A DNA stretch of 64,000 nucleotides from AP-15 sp963772965 (GTDB lineage: Bacteria > Pseudomonadota > Alphaproteobacteria > ATCC43930 > CGMCC-115725). Location of the stretch: assembly GCA_963772965.1 (NCBI GenBank), contig CAVYZU010000013.1, forward strand, positions 62,001 to 126,000. Direction: 5' to 3'. The stretch's first letter is position 1. The number at the start of each line of letters is the position of its first letter. The translations under genes were made by a program, and so were the position numbers. A model generated the notes under the pieces. It made no database searches. It saw only the letters and a program-made list of their open reading frames with translations, and was not told the origin of the DNA. Positions 36,551 to 45,872 of this stretch are shown here, piece by piece.

Positions 36551-37621
36551 CTACGGGAAGGCGCGGCGGATGCGGCCCCAATCTTCGATCGCGTGCTCCT
36601 GGCCCGGGACGATCTGCAGCGCGATTTCGTCGTAGCCGGCGGCAAAGAGCGCGGCGATGCGGTCTTTGACCTGGTGCTCGGTGCCGGTGATTGTGGTCAG
36701 CCGGATCAAATCGGCGGTGACGAAGGGCCGCTCCTCCGGTTTGACGAACATTAGATGCCCGCGATGGTTTTCGAGGTAATGGGCGCCTTGCGGTCGGAAA
36801 CTCCGCGCCAATTCGACGTACCCGGCAACGGTGTCAGCTATGGCGCGCGGAGCGGGCGTCGCGTTCGGCATTCCGGCGAGAGCCTCGTCGGCGGCGCGGT
36901 GCAATAGCATCGCGGCGCGTGGGCCAGCCTGGGCGATAGCCCGCGGGCTGTCGGCGGGTTCCCCTTCTTCGAGAATGGCGCCGCCGGTCAGCACCACCGA
37001 GTCGAGCGCGTCGGCGGCGTGCCCGGCGGCCTCCCGCTGCGAGCGCATATGGCGCAACGCCGCAGATGCGGCCTCGGGATCGCCGATCGTGCTGATCCAG
37101 CCTGCACCTAGCTTGGCAGTCAAGGCCTGCGCTCGCGGGCCGGTCGCGGCAACGTAGAGCCCGATCGGGTCGCGGGTGTTGATCAGACCGAGTTCGGGGT
37201 TGAGCAAGCGGATCAGGCGGTGTTTGCCTTCGATCTCGGCCTCGATCGTCTCGCCCCGCAACAGCGCCATGACGATCCGGATATATTCTTCCATATCGGC
37301 GAGCCGGATGGCGCCGAGCCCCATCGCCCGCCGGCCGGTGAAACCAGTGCCGACCCCGAAATCGATCCGGCCCGGGGCTAATTTGTTCAACGACGCAAAA
37401 GCGTTGGCCGCGACCGCCGCAATCCGGTTCGAGGGGATCAACACGCCGGTTCCGAGCCGGATCTTGGTTGTTTTGATTGCTGCCGCCGCCATCGCGACAA
37501 ACGGATCGGCGCTCAGCATCTGCGTGTCGTAAAACCACGCGCGGCTAAAGCCTAATTCCTCGGCGCGCCGCACGATCTGCCACGAATCCGCGTCGGTCGG
37601 AATTGCGATCGCGAATTTCAT
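36551..37621 (-). CDS. Luciferase-like (LLM) flavin-dependent oxidoreductase
   Basis: 356 residues. LLM barrel features: FAIAIPTDADSWQIVRRAEELGFSRAW split over the first strand and helix, KIRLGTGVLIPSNR, GRIDFGVGTGFTG and AGWISTIGDPEAA near the middle. Uses reduced F420 or FMN; substrate unknown. The C-terminal 120 codons have a diverged copy at 35480-35850. Upstream of it is 220 bases of non-coding DNA, then rpsI on the same strand. Confidence 0.88.
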   Translation of the reverse strand: MKFAIAIPTDADSWQIVRRAEELGFSRAWFYDTQMLSADPFVAMAAAAIKTTKIRLGTGVLIPSNRIAAVAANAFASLNKLAPGRIDFGVGTGFTGRRAMGLGAIRLADMEEYIRIVMALLRGETIEAEIEGKHRLIRLLNPELGLINTRDPIGLYVAATGPRAQALTAKLGAGWISTIGDPEAASAALRHMRSQREAAGHAADALDSVVLTGGAILEEGEPADSPRAIAQAGPRAAMLLHRAADEALAGMPNATPAPRAIADTVAGYVELARSFRPQGAHYLENHRGHLMFVKPEERPFVTADLIRLTTITGTEHQVKDRIAALFAAGYDEIALQIVPGQEHAIEDWGRIRRAFP

Positions 37622-37841
37622 CAGCTGCCTCCGCTCCCATTCCGCGGCAGGGTAGCATCATTCTCGTCAGGAGCCGTCTCGGAATGCACCGCGGGGGGCG
37701 TGCGGCGTACAAGAGGGCTGACCCGGCTGCCAACGAGTCAACTATTGGGATTTTTAGCGGAAACGTGGATGCGGGGGTCAAACCCGCACAACGAGAATGT
37801 TGGTGAGGGCCGGCTTGCTCACTTGTTCGCGCTGTCGGGCG

Positions 37842-38402
37842 TTAGCGCTTTGAGTATTGCGGCCGGCGGCGGGCTTTGTGCTTGCCGTATTTTTTGCGCT
37901 CGACGACGCGGCTGTCGCGGGTCAGGAAGCCTTGGGTCTTCAGCGCCGGCCGCAATCCCGGCTCGTAAAACGTTAGCGCCTTGCTAATGCCATGACGCAC
38001 CGCACCCGCTTGTCCGGACAAGCCGCCGCCAACCACGGTACACATCACATCGAACTGGCCGAGCCGGTTGGTCGTGACAAACGGCTGGTTAATGATCATC
38101 CGCAGCACGGGACGCGCAAAATAAACCGGGCTGTCGCGGCCGTTGACCCGGATTGCACCGGTGCCGGGCCTGATCCACACTCGTGCTACTGCGTTTTTGC
38201 GTTTGCCCGTGGCATAGGCGCGGCCGAATTCGTCGAGCTTGGGTTGTACCTCGACCGGAGCCGTTGCCGCCGCAGCCGTCGGCGTCTGTGGTACCGGACG
38301 TTGCGCCGCCTGCATCGCCTGACGCAGGCTCCCGAGCCCCTGAAATGTCTGGGCGCGCGGACCCGAGGCCGGGTTGCCCGGCGGCCGTTCACTTTCTGCC
38401 AT
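37842..38402 (-). CDS. rpsI: Ribosomal protein S9 with N-terminal extension
   Basis: 186 residues, against about 130 for the core protein. S9 core starts at GRAYATGKRKNAVARVW and ends with the decoding-site tail KKYGKHKARRRPQYSKR. The first ~55 residues are low-complexity (Ala/Pro/Gln), an extension known from Rhodospirillales-type alphaproteobacteria. Four bases downstream of rplM, so co-transcribed. Confidence 0.97.
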   Translation of the reverse strand: MAESERPPGNPASGPRAQTFQGLGSLRQAMQAAQRPVPQTPTAAAATAPVEVQPKLDEFGRAYATGKRKNAVARVWIRPGTGAIRVNGRDSPVYFARPVLRMIINQPFVTTNRLGQFDVMCTVVGGGLSGQAGAVRHGISKALTFYEPGLRPALKTQGFLTRDSRVVERKKYGKHKARRRPQYSKR

Positions 38403-38405
38403 AGA

Positions 38406-38867
38406 CTAGGCCCTCACGTTTTTTCGGTTCATCGCACCGACATCGAGCGGTGCGGGCTGTTGTGCGGCGTGCAGATGCTCGGGCCCGGCAAAGACGCGAA
38501 GATTTTTCATGATCTTGCGTCCGAGCGGCCCGCGCGGCAGCATGCGCTCGACCGCCTTTTCGACGACCCGCTCGGGATGCCGGCCGGCGAGGATCGCGCC
38601 CTTGCTGCGCCCTTTGATCCCGCCCGGATAGCCGGTATGCCAGTAAAAGATATCATCCTGGCGTTTGTTGCCGGTCAGCTGGACCTTTTCGGCATTGATG
38701 ACGACGATGTTGTCGCCACAATCCATATGCGGCGTGAATGACGGCTTGTGCTTGCCGCGCAGCCGCAGAGCAAGCACCGAGGCAAGCCGCCCCAGCACCA
38801 GCCCGTCGGCGTCGACCAGCAACCATTTCTTGTCGATATCGGAAGGTTTGGCGGAAAAGGTCTTCAT
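38406..38867 (-). CDS. rplM: Ribosomal protein L13
   Basis: 153 residues, start at ATG 38867 (MKTFSAKP), preferred over 38879. Core motifs: KKWLLVDADGLVLGRLAS, GDNIVVINAEKVQLTGNK, YPGGIKGR and the C-terminal MLPRGPLGRKIMKNLRVFAG. First gene of the rplM-rpsI operon, divergent from the UDG gene. Confidence 0.97.
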   Translation of the reverse strand: MKTFSAKPSDIDKKWLLVDADGLVLGRLASVLALRLRGKHKPSFTPHMDCGDNIVVINAEKVQLTGNKRQDDIFYWHTGYPGGIKGRSKGAILAGRHPERVVEKAVERMLPRGPLGRKIMKNLRVFAGPEHLHAAQQPAPLDVGAMNRKNVRA

Positions 38868-38993
38868 CACATTGACCACGAGAGCCGGCGCCCGAATTTC
38901 CCGGACCCGGCGAAGCCGCGGATGTAGGCGATCGGCCGCCGCAGGTCAAGCGGCGCATCCCTGATCAGGACCAGGTTGCGGTAGGATCAGGAA

Positions 38994-39896
38994 ATGGCGG
39001 AAGCGGATGACCGGCCAATGGGGCAAGACCATACAACGGCGTTGGCGCTGTTGCGCTGGTATGTCGAGATGGGCGCCGACGAGGCGATCGGTGAGGAACC
39101 GGTTAACCGGTTCGCCCCGCCGCCCGCAGTGCCGCTAAACGCCCCCGCGCCGCGGAACCCGCCGCGCGCCGTCTCCCCGGCTATATCCTCCCCGGTGCCG
39201 AATACCTTGGAACCCCCAACAGCGGCAGCGCGCGCGGTAGCGGCCGCACCGCCTCCTGCCTTCGCCGAGTCGGCGGCGGAAGGAGCCCAATCCGCGCGAG
39301 CATTGGCGGCACGCGTCGACAGCTTGACCGCGCTCGAAGCGGCGATCGCCGGGTTTGAAGGCTGCGCGCTAAAGCGCACGGCGACCAACACCGTCATCGC
39401 CGACGGCAACCCCGCTGCGCCTCTGATGATTATCGGCGAGGCGCCGGGCGCCGACGAAGATCGCATCGGACGCCCGTTTGTCGGCCGCGCCGGGCAATTG
39501 CTCGACCGCATGCTGGCCGCAATCGGGCTCGACCGATCGGGTGTGCTGATCACCAACGTCATCTATTGGCGCCCGCCCGGCAACCGCACGCCGACCGCCG
39601 ACGAGATCGCCGCCTGTCTCCCGTTCGTATTGCGCCATATCGCGCTCGTCCGGCCGAAAATCCTGGTATTGGCCGGCGGCACCGCAGCACGTGCATTATT
39701 GCCGCCCGGGCCGGGGATTACCCGGCTGCGTGGGCATTGGTTCGATCTTGCGATCCCCGGCCTCGAAAATCCCGTCCCGACCTTGCCGATGTTCCATCCT
39801 TCTTTCCTGTTGCGCGCCCCCGAGCGCAAGCGCGAGGCCTGGCGCGACCTCTTGGACCTGCGCGCCCGCCTCGACGAGCTGCTTTCCGAGACCTGA
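38994..39896 (+). CDS. Family-4-like uracil-DNA glycosylase
   Basis: 300 residues. After a 110-residue Pro/Ala-rich leader comes the UDG fold: GEAPGADEDRIGRPFVGRAGQ (split: water-activating motif A and lesion pocket), LITNVIYWRPPGNRTPT, and HPSFLLRAP (motif B). Removes uracil from DNA. Two of the four usual Fe-S Cys appear missing: the N-terminal C-x-x-C reads C-A-L-K, and the KCRPP Cys reads YWRPP; only the first Cys and the one in AACLPF remain. Forms a small unit with moaB, 43 bases downstream. Confidence 0.88.
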   Translation: MAEADDRPMGQDHTTALALLRWYVEMGADEAIGEEPVNRFAPPPAVPLNAPAPRNPPRAVSPAISSPVPNTLEPPTAAARAVAAAPPPAFAESAAEGAQSARALAARVDSLTALEAAIAGFEGCALKRTATNTVIADGNPAAPLMIIGEAPGADEDRIGRPFVGRAGQLLDRMLAAIGLDRSGVLITNVIYWRPPGNRTPTADEIAACLPFVLRHIALVRPKILVLAGGTAARALLPPGPGITRLRGHWFDLAIPGLENPVPTLPMFHPSFLLRAPERKREAWRDLLDLRARLDELLSET

Positions 39897-39939
39897 TCGC
39901 CGGCCTATCTTGAGGACATCGCTAGAAGGAGCGTGCCCA

Positions 39940-40479
39940 ATGCCCGGCCGGCTCGATCAAACCCGCCCGTTTCTGCCCGTCAACATTGCGATACTGACGG
40001 TTTCCGATACCCGCGACGCCTCACAAGACCGCTCCGGCAATACGCTCGCCGATCTCGCGGCAAGCGCCGGCCATCATGTCGTCGCACGCAAGATCGTCCG
40101 CGACGAGCAAGACATGATCGTCACGCAATTGCGTGTTTGGATCGCCGATCCGGAGGTCGATGTCGTGATCTCGACCGGCGGCACCGGGGTTACCGGGCGC
40201 GACGTGACACCCGAAGCCTTTCACAGCATCTACGAAAAGGAGATCGCCGGTTTTGGCGAGGTTTTCCGCTGGCTCAGCTACGACAAGATCGGCACTTCGA
40301 CAATACAGAGCCGAGCCACCGCCGGGGTGGCGGGCGGAACCTATCTATTCGCCCTGCCGGGTTCGCCGAGCGCCTGCCGCGACGCCTGGGAAGGCATTCT
40401 GGTCCACCAACTCGACAACCGTTTTCGGCCGTGCAATTTCGTCGAGTTGATGCCGCGGTTGCAGGAGCATCTGAAGTAA
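39940..40479 (+). CDS. moaB: Molybdenum cofactor biosynthesis protein MoaB
   Basis: 179 residues, start ATG 39940 with AGAAGGAG. MoaB/MogA fold: NIAILTVSDTRDASQDRSG, the molybdopterin-binding loop STGGTGVTGRDVTPEA, and ALPGSPSACRDAW. Adenylates molybdopterin or has a related role in cofactor assembly. Follows the UDG gene in the same direction. Confidence 0.93.
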   Translation: MPGRLDQTRPFLPVNIAILTVSDTRDASQDRSGNTLADLAASAGHHVVARKIVRDEQDMIVTQLRVWIADPEVDVVISTGGTGVTGRDVTPEAFHSIYEKEIAGFGEVFRWLSYDKIGTSTIQSRATAGVAGGTYLFALPGSPSACRDAWEGILVHQLDNRFRPCNFVELMPRLQEHLK

Positions 40480-40515
40480 TCCGCCGTCACCCCGTGCTCC
40501 GCTCGGCTTCCTGAC

Positions 40516-41691
40516 ATGAAGCTCTTTGACCGCATCGATGCGCTGCCGGAATTGTCGGCCGAGGAGCGCCTGATCCTCGATAGCGTGCGCGATTTGGCGC
40601 GCGATCGGATCACCCCGCGAGCGGCGGGATATGACCGCTCGGGCGAGTTCCCGTGGGACAATGTGCGGGACATCAACGGGCTCGGCCTCAACGCGATGTT
40701 CGTCCCGGAACCCTATGGCGGCGCCGGGCTTGGCTACGCCGCCTACCTCGCCTGCGTGCGCGAATTGAGCAAGGCCTGCGCCTCGACCGGGATCATCTGG
40801 GCGACCAATTTTCACGCGATGAAACCGCTGATCGATTTTGGCGGCGAGGAACAGAAACAGCGGCTTCTGCCGCGAGTCGCCGATGGCGCGCTGGCGGCTT
40901 TGGCGATCACCGAGCCCGACGCCGGGTCGGACGCGACACACATGACGACACGATTTACGCCCAATGGCGACGACATCGTCGTGTCCGGCGGTAAAACGTT
41001 TATCACTAATGGCGATGTCGCCGATTTGATCCTGCTGTTCGGGAAATGGCACCGGGTCGACGATCCCCGCCAGGCAATCTCGGCAGTGGTCATCGAAAAG
41101 GATACGCCGGGTCTTCGCGTCTTACGCACCGAAGACAAGATGGGCCATCGCGCCTCGTCGACCGCCGCTCTCGCCTTTGAGGATTGTGTCGTTTCGCGCG
41201 CCAATCTGCTTGCCGGACCGGGCGATGGCCTGGCGCTGCTGCTCGCATCGCTGAACAAGTCGCGGCCGAGTGTCGCCGCGCATGCCCTCGGCATTGCGCG
41301 CGCCGCGTTCGAGGATGCCATCGCCTATGTCAATCAGCGGCATCAATCAGGGCGGCGGATCGTGGAGTTCCAGGGGATCCAGTTCCTGCTCGCCGACCTC
41401 GCCGCCGAACTGGCGTTGTGCGAGACTTGGCTGTGGCATGTCGCCCGTCTCGTCGATACGGGTGCGGCCGATTTCGGGGTCGAAGCGTCGATGCTCAAAC
41501 TGCGCGCTTCGGATCTGGCGATGCGGATGACGACCGAAGCGGTGCAATTGCATGGCGGCTACGGATATTGCACCGACTTGCGGGTCGAAAGGCTGATGCG
41601 CGACGCGAAGATCACGCAGATCTGGGAAGGCACCAACCAGATCCATCGCCAGCTGATCGGCCGCAGCCTAATCGATCGAAGCGACCGGTAA
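40516..41691 (+). CDS. Acyl-CoA dehydrogenase
   Basis: 391 residues. FAD-dependent fold: LNAMFVPEPYGGAGLGYAAY, the middle-domain ALAITEPDAGSDATHM, GGKTFITNGDVAD, and the C-terminal VQLHGGYGYCTDLRVERLMRD region with IWEGTNQIHR. Oxidises an acyl-CoA to the 2,3-enoyl-CoA; chain type unknown. Start ATG 40516; 12 bases before the CoA-transferase, so probably one operon acting on the same substrate class. Confidence 0.93.
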   Translation: MKLFDRIDALPELSAEERLILDSVRDLARDRITPRAAGYDRSGEFPWDNVRDINGLGLNAMFVPEPYGGAGLGYAAYLACVRELSKACASTGIIWATNFHAMKPLIDFGGEEQKQRLLPRVADGALAALAITEPDAGSDATHMTTRFTPNGDDIVVSGGKTFITNGDVADLILLFGKWHRVDDPRQAISAVVIEKDTPGLRVLRTEDKMGHRASSTAALAFEDCVVSRANLLAGPGDGLALLLASLNKSRPSVAAHALGIARAAFEDAIAYVNQRHQSGRRIVEFQGIQFLLADLAAELALCETWLWHVARLVDTGAADFGVEASMLKLRASDLAMRMTTEAVQLHGGYGYCTDLRVERLMRDAKITQIWEGTNQIHRQLIGRSLIDRSDR

Positions 41692-41703
41692 GAGGCGGCG
41701 AAT

Positions 41704-42819
41704 ATGCAGCCGCTTTCCGGCATTCGAGTGCTCGATTTTACGACGTTATTGCCGGGACCGTTGGCGACGTTGCTGCTCGCCGAGGCGGGGGCGGAGGTTA
41801 TCAAAATCGAGCGGCCGGGTTCGGGCGACGAGATGCGGCTCTACCAGCCGCAACTCGGCGATGACTCGGTCAACTTCGCTCTTCTGAACAGGGGCAAGCG
41901 GTCGATTGCGATCGATCTGAAGGCGCCGGACGCGATCGACAGGCTGCGGCCGCTGATCGACAGCGCCGATGTCGTCGTCGAGCAATTCCGGCCGGGAGTG
42001 ATGGAACGGCTGGGACTTGGCTGGCCGCAATTGTCGGGAATGAACCCGCGCCTGGTCTATTGCGCGATCACCGGCTACGGCCCCGATGGGCCGAAGGCGC
42101 AGGTTGCGGCGCACGATTTGAATTATCTCGCCGAAACCGGGCTGTTGTCGCTCGCCGCCGGCAGCGACGGTGCGCCGGTCGTGCCCCCGGCCTTGATCGC
42201 GGACATCGGGGGCGGGGCTTACCCGGCGGTCATCAATGTCCTTCTCGGGTTGGCGCAGAGGGCCCGCACCGGAAAAGGCTGCCGGGTCGATGTGGCGATG
42301 ACCGACAATCTTTTCACCTTCGCCTACTGGGCGATCGGCAACGGGCTCGCCGCCGCCAGGTGGCCGCGTCCGGGCGGTGAGTTGGTGACCGGCGGCAGCC
42401 CGCGCTACAACCTCTATCGCACCGCCGATGGGCGCTGGCTCGCTGCGGCGCCGCTCGAAGACCGGTTTTGGGCCAATTTCTGCGAGGCGATCGGTCTGGG
42501 CCAGGCGTGGCGCGACGATAGCGCCGATCCCGCCGCTACGCGCCGCGAAGTCGCGGCAAAGATCGCGACGGCGACCGCCGCGGAGTGGACCGGGCAACTC
42601 AACGGCAAGGATGTATGCTGTGCAATCGTCGCTTCGGTCGAAGAGGCACTCGGCGATCCTCATTTCCGATCGCGCGGAGTGTTCGCGCGCCAGCTTGCCA
42701 AAGATGGCCGACTGGTGGCGGCATTGCCGGTGCCGGTTGATCCGACCTTTCGCGGTGAGGCAATCGAGAAGGGGTGGCCGGCGCTGGGTGAAGCGAATCC
42801 GTTCCTCGAAGGCTGCTGA
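41704..42819 (+). CDS. Class III CoA transferase (CaiB/BaiF family)
   Basis: 371 residues: IRVLDFTTLLPGPLATLLLA, AEVIKIERPGSGDEMR, NRGKRSIAIDLKAP, then IADIGGGAYPAVINVLLGL, where the family's catalytic Asp sits (ADIGGG). Related to alpha-methylacyl-CoA racemase as well as to CoA transferases, so either reaction is possible. Directly after the acyl-CoA dehydrogenase. Confidence 0.9.
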   Translation: MQPLSGIRVLDFTTLLPGPLATLLLAEAGAEVIKIERPGSGDEMRLYQPQLGDDSVNFALLNRGKRSIAIDLKAPDAIDRLRPLIDSADVVVEQFRPGVMERLGLGWPQLSGMNPRLVYCAITGYGPDGPKAQVAAHDLNYLAETGLLSLAAGSDGAPVVPPALIADIGGGAYPAVINVLLGLAQRARTGKGCRVDVAMTDNLFTFAYWAIGNGLAAARWPRPGGELVTGGSPRYNLYRTADGRWLAAAPLEDRFWANFCEAIGLGQAWRDDSADPAATRREVAAKIATATAAEWTGQLNGKDVCCAIVASVEEALGDPHFRSRGVFARQLAKDGRLVAALPVPVDPTFRGEAIEKGWPALGEANPFLEGC

Positions 42820-42871
42820 TTACTGGAATTCACCGGACTGGCTCGGTTGGGGACCGATTGGAATGCCGGAC

Positions 42872-44011
42872 CTAAGCGCCGCCAATTTTCAACAAATCGC
42901 CGATGCGTTCGGCGGCTTTGAGGCCGTGCCCGGTCAGCACCGCGACCGTCGTCTCGTCTGCCGTAATCACCCGATCGCGCAATAGCCGTGTCAGCGCCGC
43001 GCCGGCGGTAGCGGCAGTCGGCTCGACAAACAGACCGCGTTTGCCGAGGGCACGCGTCGCTGGCGCGATCTCCTCTTCGCCTACGGCCACAACGCCACCG
43101 TTTGAGCCGTGCAACGCACGCAACACCGCCGCTGGCCGCACCGGGCGGATCGTCGCAATGCCGTCGGCGATGGTGGTGCTCGCGGGAAACGGTACAACTT
43201 TGTCTGCGCCGGCATTCCATGCCGCGGCAAAGGCGGCGCAATTGGCCGCCTGAACCGCAAAGAGCCGCGGCCGCGCGGAAATCTCCCCGGCGCGTTCGAG
43301 CGCGTCAAAGCCGCGTTCGAGGCCGAGAATGTTGCTGCCATAGCCGGTCGGCACCAGGATATTGTCGGGCAGCCGGAAACCGAGCTGCTCCCACAATTCG
43401 AAGGCGAGCGTCTGGGTACCCTCGATAAAATACGGGTGCCAGTTGTGGCTGGCGTAAAAACTTTGGCCTGTAGCGGCGAGGGCCGCCTCGGTCACCGCCT
43501 GCCGGGTGCCGGGAATGGCGCAAACCTCGGCGCCGGCCGCGGCGATCTGGACCAACTTGGCGCGCGGCGCAGCAGCCGGGACATAGATCCGGCAAGGGAT
43601 CCCTGCGGCGGCGGCGTAGGTTGCGATCGACGAGCCGGCATTGCCTGAGGAATCCTCATAAATCGGCCCGACGCCGACCTCGAGCAGATGGTTGATCATG
43701 ACTGCCGTGCCGCGGTCCTTGAACGACCCGGTCGGCATCTGCAATTCGAGCTTGAAATAGATCTTGGCGCCGTCCCAGTTGCGCTCGACGAGCGGCGTCC
43801 AACCTTCGCCCAGGTTCACGAGCGGCGGATGCCGGAGTAACAGTCCTGCGGCATAACGCCATAGAGACGCGCTTCCCGCCGCGATATCGTGATGCGACAG
43901 ACCCGGCCCCGGCGCCAAATCCAATGGGCCCCCGCAATCACACCGCCATCGCGGTCGATCCGCGGCGATGTTTCGCCCGCAGGCCCGACAATGATAGCTC
44001 GGCTGCGCCAT
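42872..44011 (-). CDS. Threonine synthase-like PLP enzyme
   Basis: 379 residues. An N-terminal zinc-ribbon-like segment (YHCRACGRNI, RCDCGG) leads to the fold-type II PLP core: TGSFKDRG with the Schiff-base Lys near 97, EDSSGNAGSSIATYAAAAG, and the phosphate-binding GYGSNILG. Closest to ThrC, but related PLP lyases share the layout, and the presence of another thrC in the genome cannot be checked here. Convergent with the CoA transferase. Confidence 0.85.
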   Translation of the reverse strand: MAQPSYHCRACGRNIAADRPRWRCDCGGPLDLAPGPGLSHHDIAAGSASLWRYAAGLLLRHPPLVNLGEGWTPLVERNWDGAKIYFKLELQMPTGSFKDRGTAVMINHLLEVGVGPIYEDSSGNAGSSIATYAAAAGIPCRIYVPAAAPRAKLVQIAAAGAEVCAIPGTRQAVTEAALAATGQSFYASHNWHPYFIEGTQTLAFELWEQLGFRLPDNILVPTGYGSNILGLERGFDALERAGEISARPRLFAVQAANCAAFAAAWNAGADKVVPFPASTTIADGIATIRPVRPAAVLRALHGSNGGVVAVGEEEIAPATRALGKRGLFVEPTAATAGAALTRLLRDRVITADETTVAVLTGHGLKAAERIGDLLKIGGA

Positions 44012-44546
44012 CCATGCTCCTCCTCACCCCGTGCGGCCGACGTCGGTCCCGAAATGTAAGATCGATTGTGGCAAACCTAATGGCACGGCATATCCCGCTC
44101 TCGTTTCCCGAGCGCCCTCCTGCTCGCAATTCGCGCCACCCAGCCGGCGCAGCCCACGGATTTTCCGGCGGGAAGGAAAAGCCTTGCCAAATGCCGCATC
44201 TGTCATTCGGTCCCAATGGCGCGCCGAACGCGGGGTGCCTAATCTGCACGGGGTATTCGAGCGCAAGGTCTGAAGTATCGCCAATTCCGCCTATTCGCCC
44301 GCCATGAAAGCAATCGGCGTTATCTTGCAACGACGCCACCTCGCCCACGTCATCCCTCAGCGTTCAATCCCGTTGAATGGCCTTTCCGGGGACCAAGGAT
44401 GACGACGAGCTGTCGCATCTGCCGCTGACTTAAAAATAAGCGACATATTAGCGTCAAATCGTTAGACTGTTTTAAGAATACACTCGGTGGGCAACGCAAT
44501 TCAACCATCGAGCGTTAATTGTAGGCCGCACATTAGGGAGGAATCC
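44012..44546 (+). other. Non-coding stretch upstream of the branched-chain ABC operon
   Basis: No convincing gene on either strand. The last 130 bases become AT-richer (ATTAGCGTCAAATCGTTAG, then TTTTAAGAATACACTC near 44471-44486), the likely promoter region of the operon starting at 44547. Confidence 0.5.
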
Positions 44547-45810
44547 ATGGCCAACACGATTTCATCCACACGACTTGATCGACGTACGGTGATGCGCGCC
44601 GCGGCCGCGGCAGGAATAGCGCAAATCGCGGCGCCCTTTGTCGTCACGGCGCAGGCGGCCGACGAGATCAAGATGGGCCTCGACGACCCGCTAACCGGCA
44701 CCTATGCCGAACTCGGCAAGAACGAGGAAATCGGCTGCCAGTTGGCGGTCGACGAGATAAACGCAAAAGGCGGCATACTCGGCCGCCAGGTCAAACTGTT
44801 GGTCGAGGATTCGACAAGCACAGATACCGAAGTCGCGGTCCAGAAGGCGCGCAAACTGATCGAGCGGGACAAGGTCGATTTCCTGCTTGGCAATGTCAAT
44901 TCGGCGATGGCGATCGCACTCGGCGACGTCTCGAGTTCAGCTAAAGAAACTGCACATCGTGACCGGCGGCCACACCAATTCGGTCACCGGTAAAGATTGC
45001 CATTGGAACGTTTTCCGCGTCTGCAACACGACACGGATGGAAACCAATTCGATATCGAAAATACTCTTCAACAAGTATGGAAAGAAATGGTACTTTATTA
45101 CGCCTGACTATGCGTTTGGCCACACATTGCAGCAAGGTTTTGAGGCCAGCTTAAAAAAATTCGGCGGTACCGAAGTCGGCGCATCCTTGACACCGCTTGG
45201 CGCCACTGACTTTTCTGCTTACCTGATCAAGGCTCAGGCTGCCAATCCAGACGTAATTATTTTGTTGACTGCCGGCCAGGACATGGTCAATGCGTTGAAG
45301 CAAGCCGTTCAATTTGGTCTCGATAAGCGCTTTCACATCGCCGGTGCCCAGCAGGAGCTTGAAGTGCTCGAAGGCCTGCCGCCTGACGCGCGGATCGGGA
45401 GTTGGGTGTTCGAATGGTACTGGGTGCAGCCGAAAGTGCCGCATGTCGCCGATTTTGTCGCCGACATCCGCAAGGTCAATAACGGTAAGGTACCGACGGC
45501 GCGGCATTGGTTCGGCTATGTCGCGGCCTGGACCTGCGCGCTCGTTGCCAACGAGCAAAAGACGCTCGATCCGGTCAAGCTTGCGAAGGCACTCGAAAAC
45601 TTCAAACTGCCGCCCGAAATCGCGTTGATGCCGTACGACACATTCTACCGCGCCGGCGATCATCAGCTGATGCCGACACTCTATGTCGGCAACGCGGTAT
45701 CGAAGGGTGCGGAGCCGGAAGACCTCTTCCACGTTACAGAACTGGTCAAGGGGGTCGATGCCGCGTTGCCCGTCGCTGAGACCGGCTGCCATTTGAAATG
45801 GCCGGCCTGA
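44547..45810 (+). pseudogene. Branched-chain amino acid-type substrate-binding protein, frameshifted
   Basis: ATG 44547 with GGGAGGA upstream. Twin-arginine-like signal (DRRTVMRAAAAAGIAQIAAP), then the periplasmic binding fold: GLDDPLTGTYAELGKNEEIG, VEDSTSTDTEVAVQKARKLI, up to ALGDVSS. An extra T at 44936-44937 (AGTTCAG) diverts the frame to a stop at 44993; the continuing frame reads QLKKLHIVTGGHTNSVTGKD onward to 45810. Repaired length about 420 residues. First gene of an HAAT-type uptake operon. Confidence 0.88.
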
Positions 45811-45872
45811 CGCATGGAAAAAGCTGCCTCGGCCGCCGCCGGGCTGCGTAGAGACCGCCGCGATTTGCCATT

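Noticed and set aside
41746..42663. 305-residue minus-strand frame
   Set aside because: Antisense of the class III CoA transferase, whose motifs and operon context are convincing.
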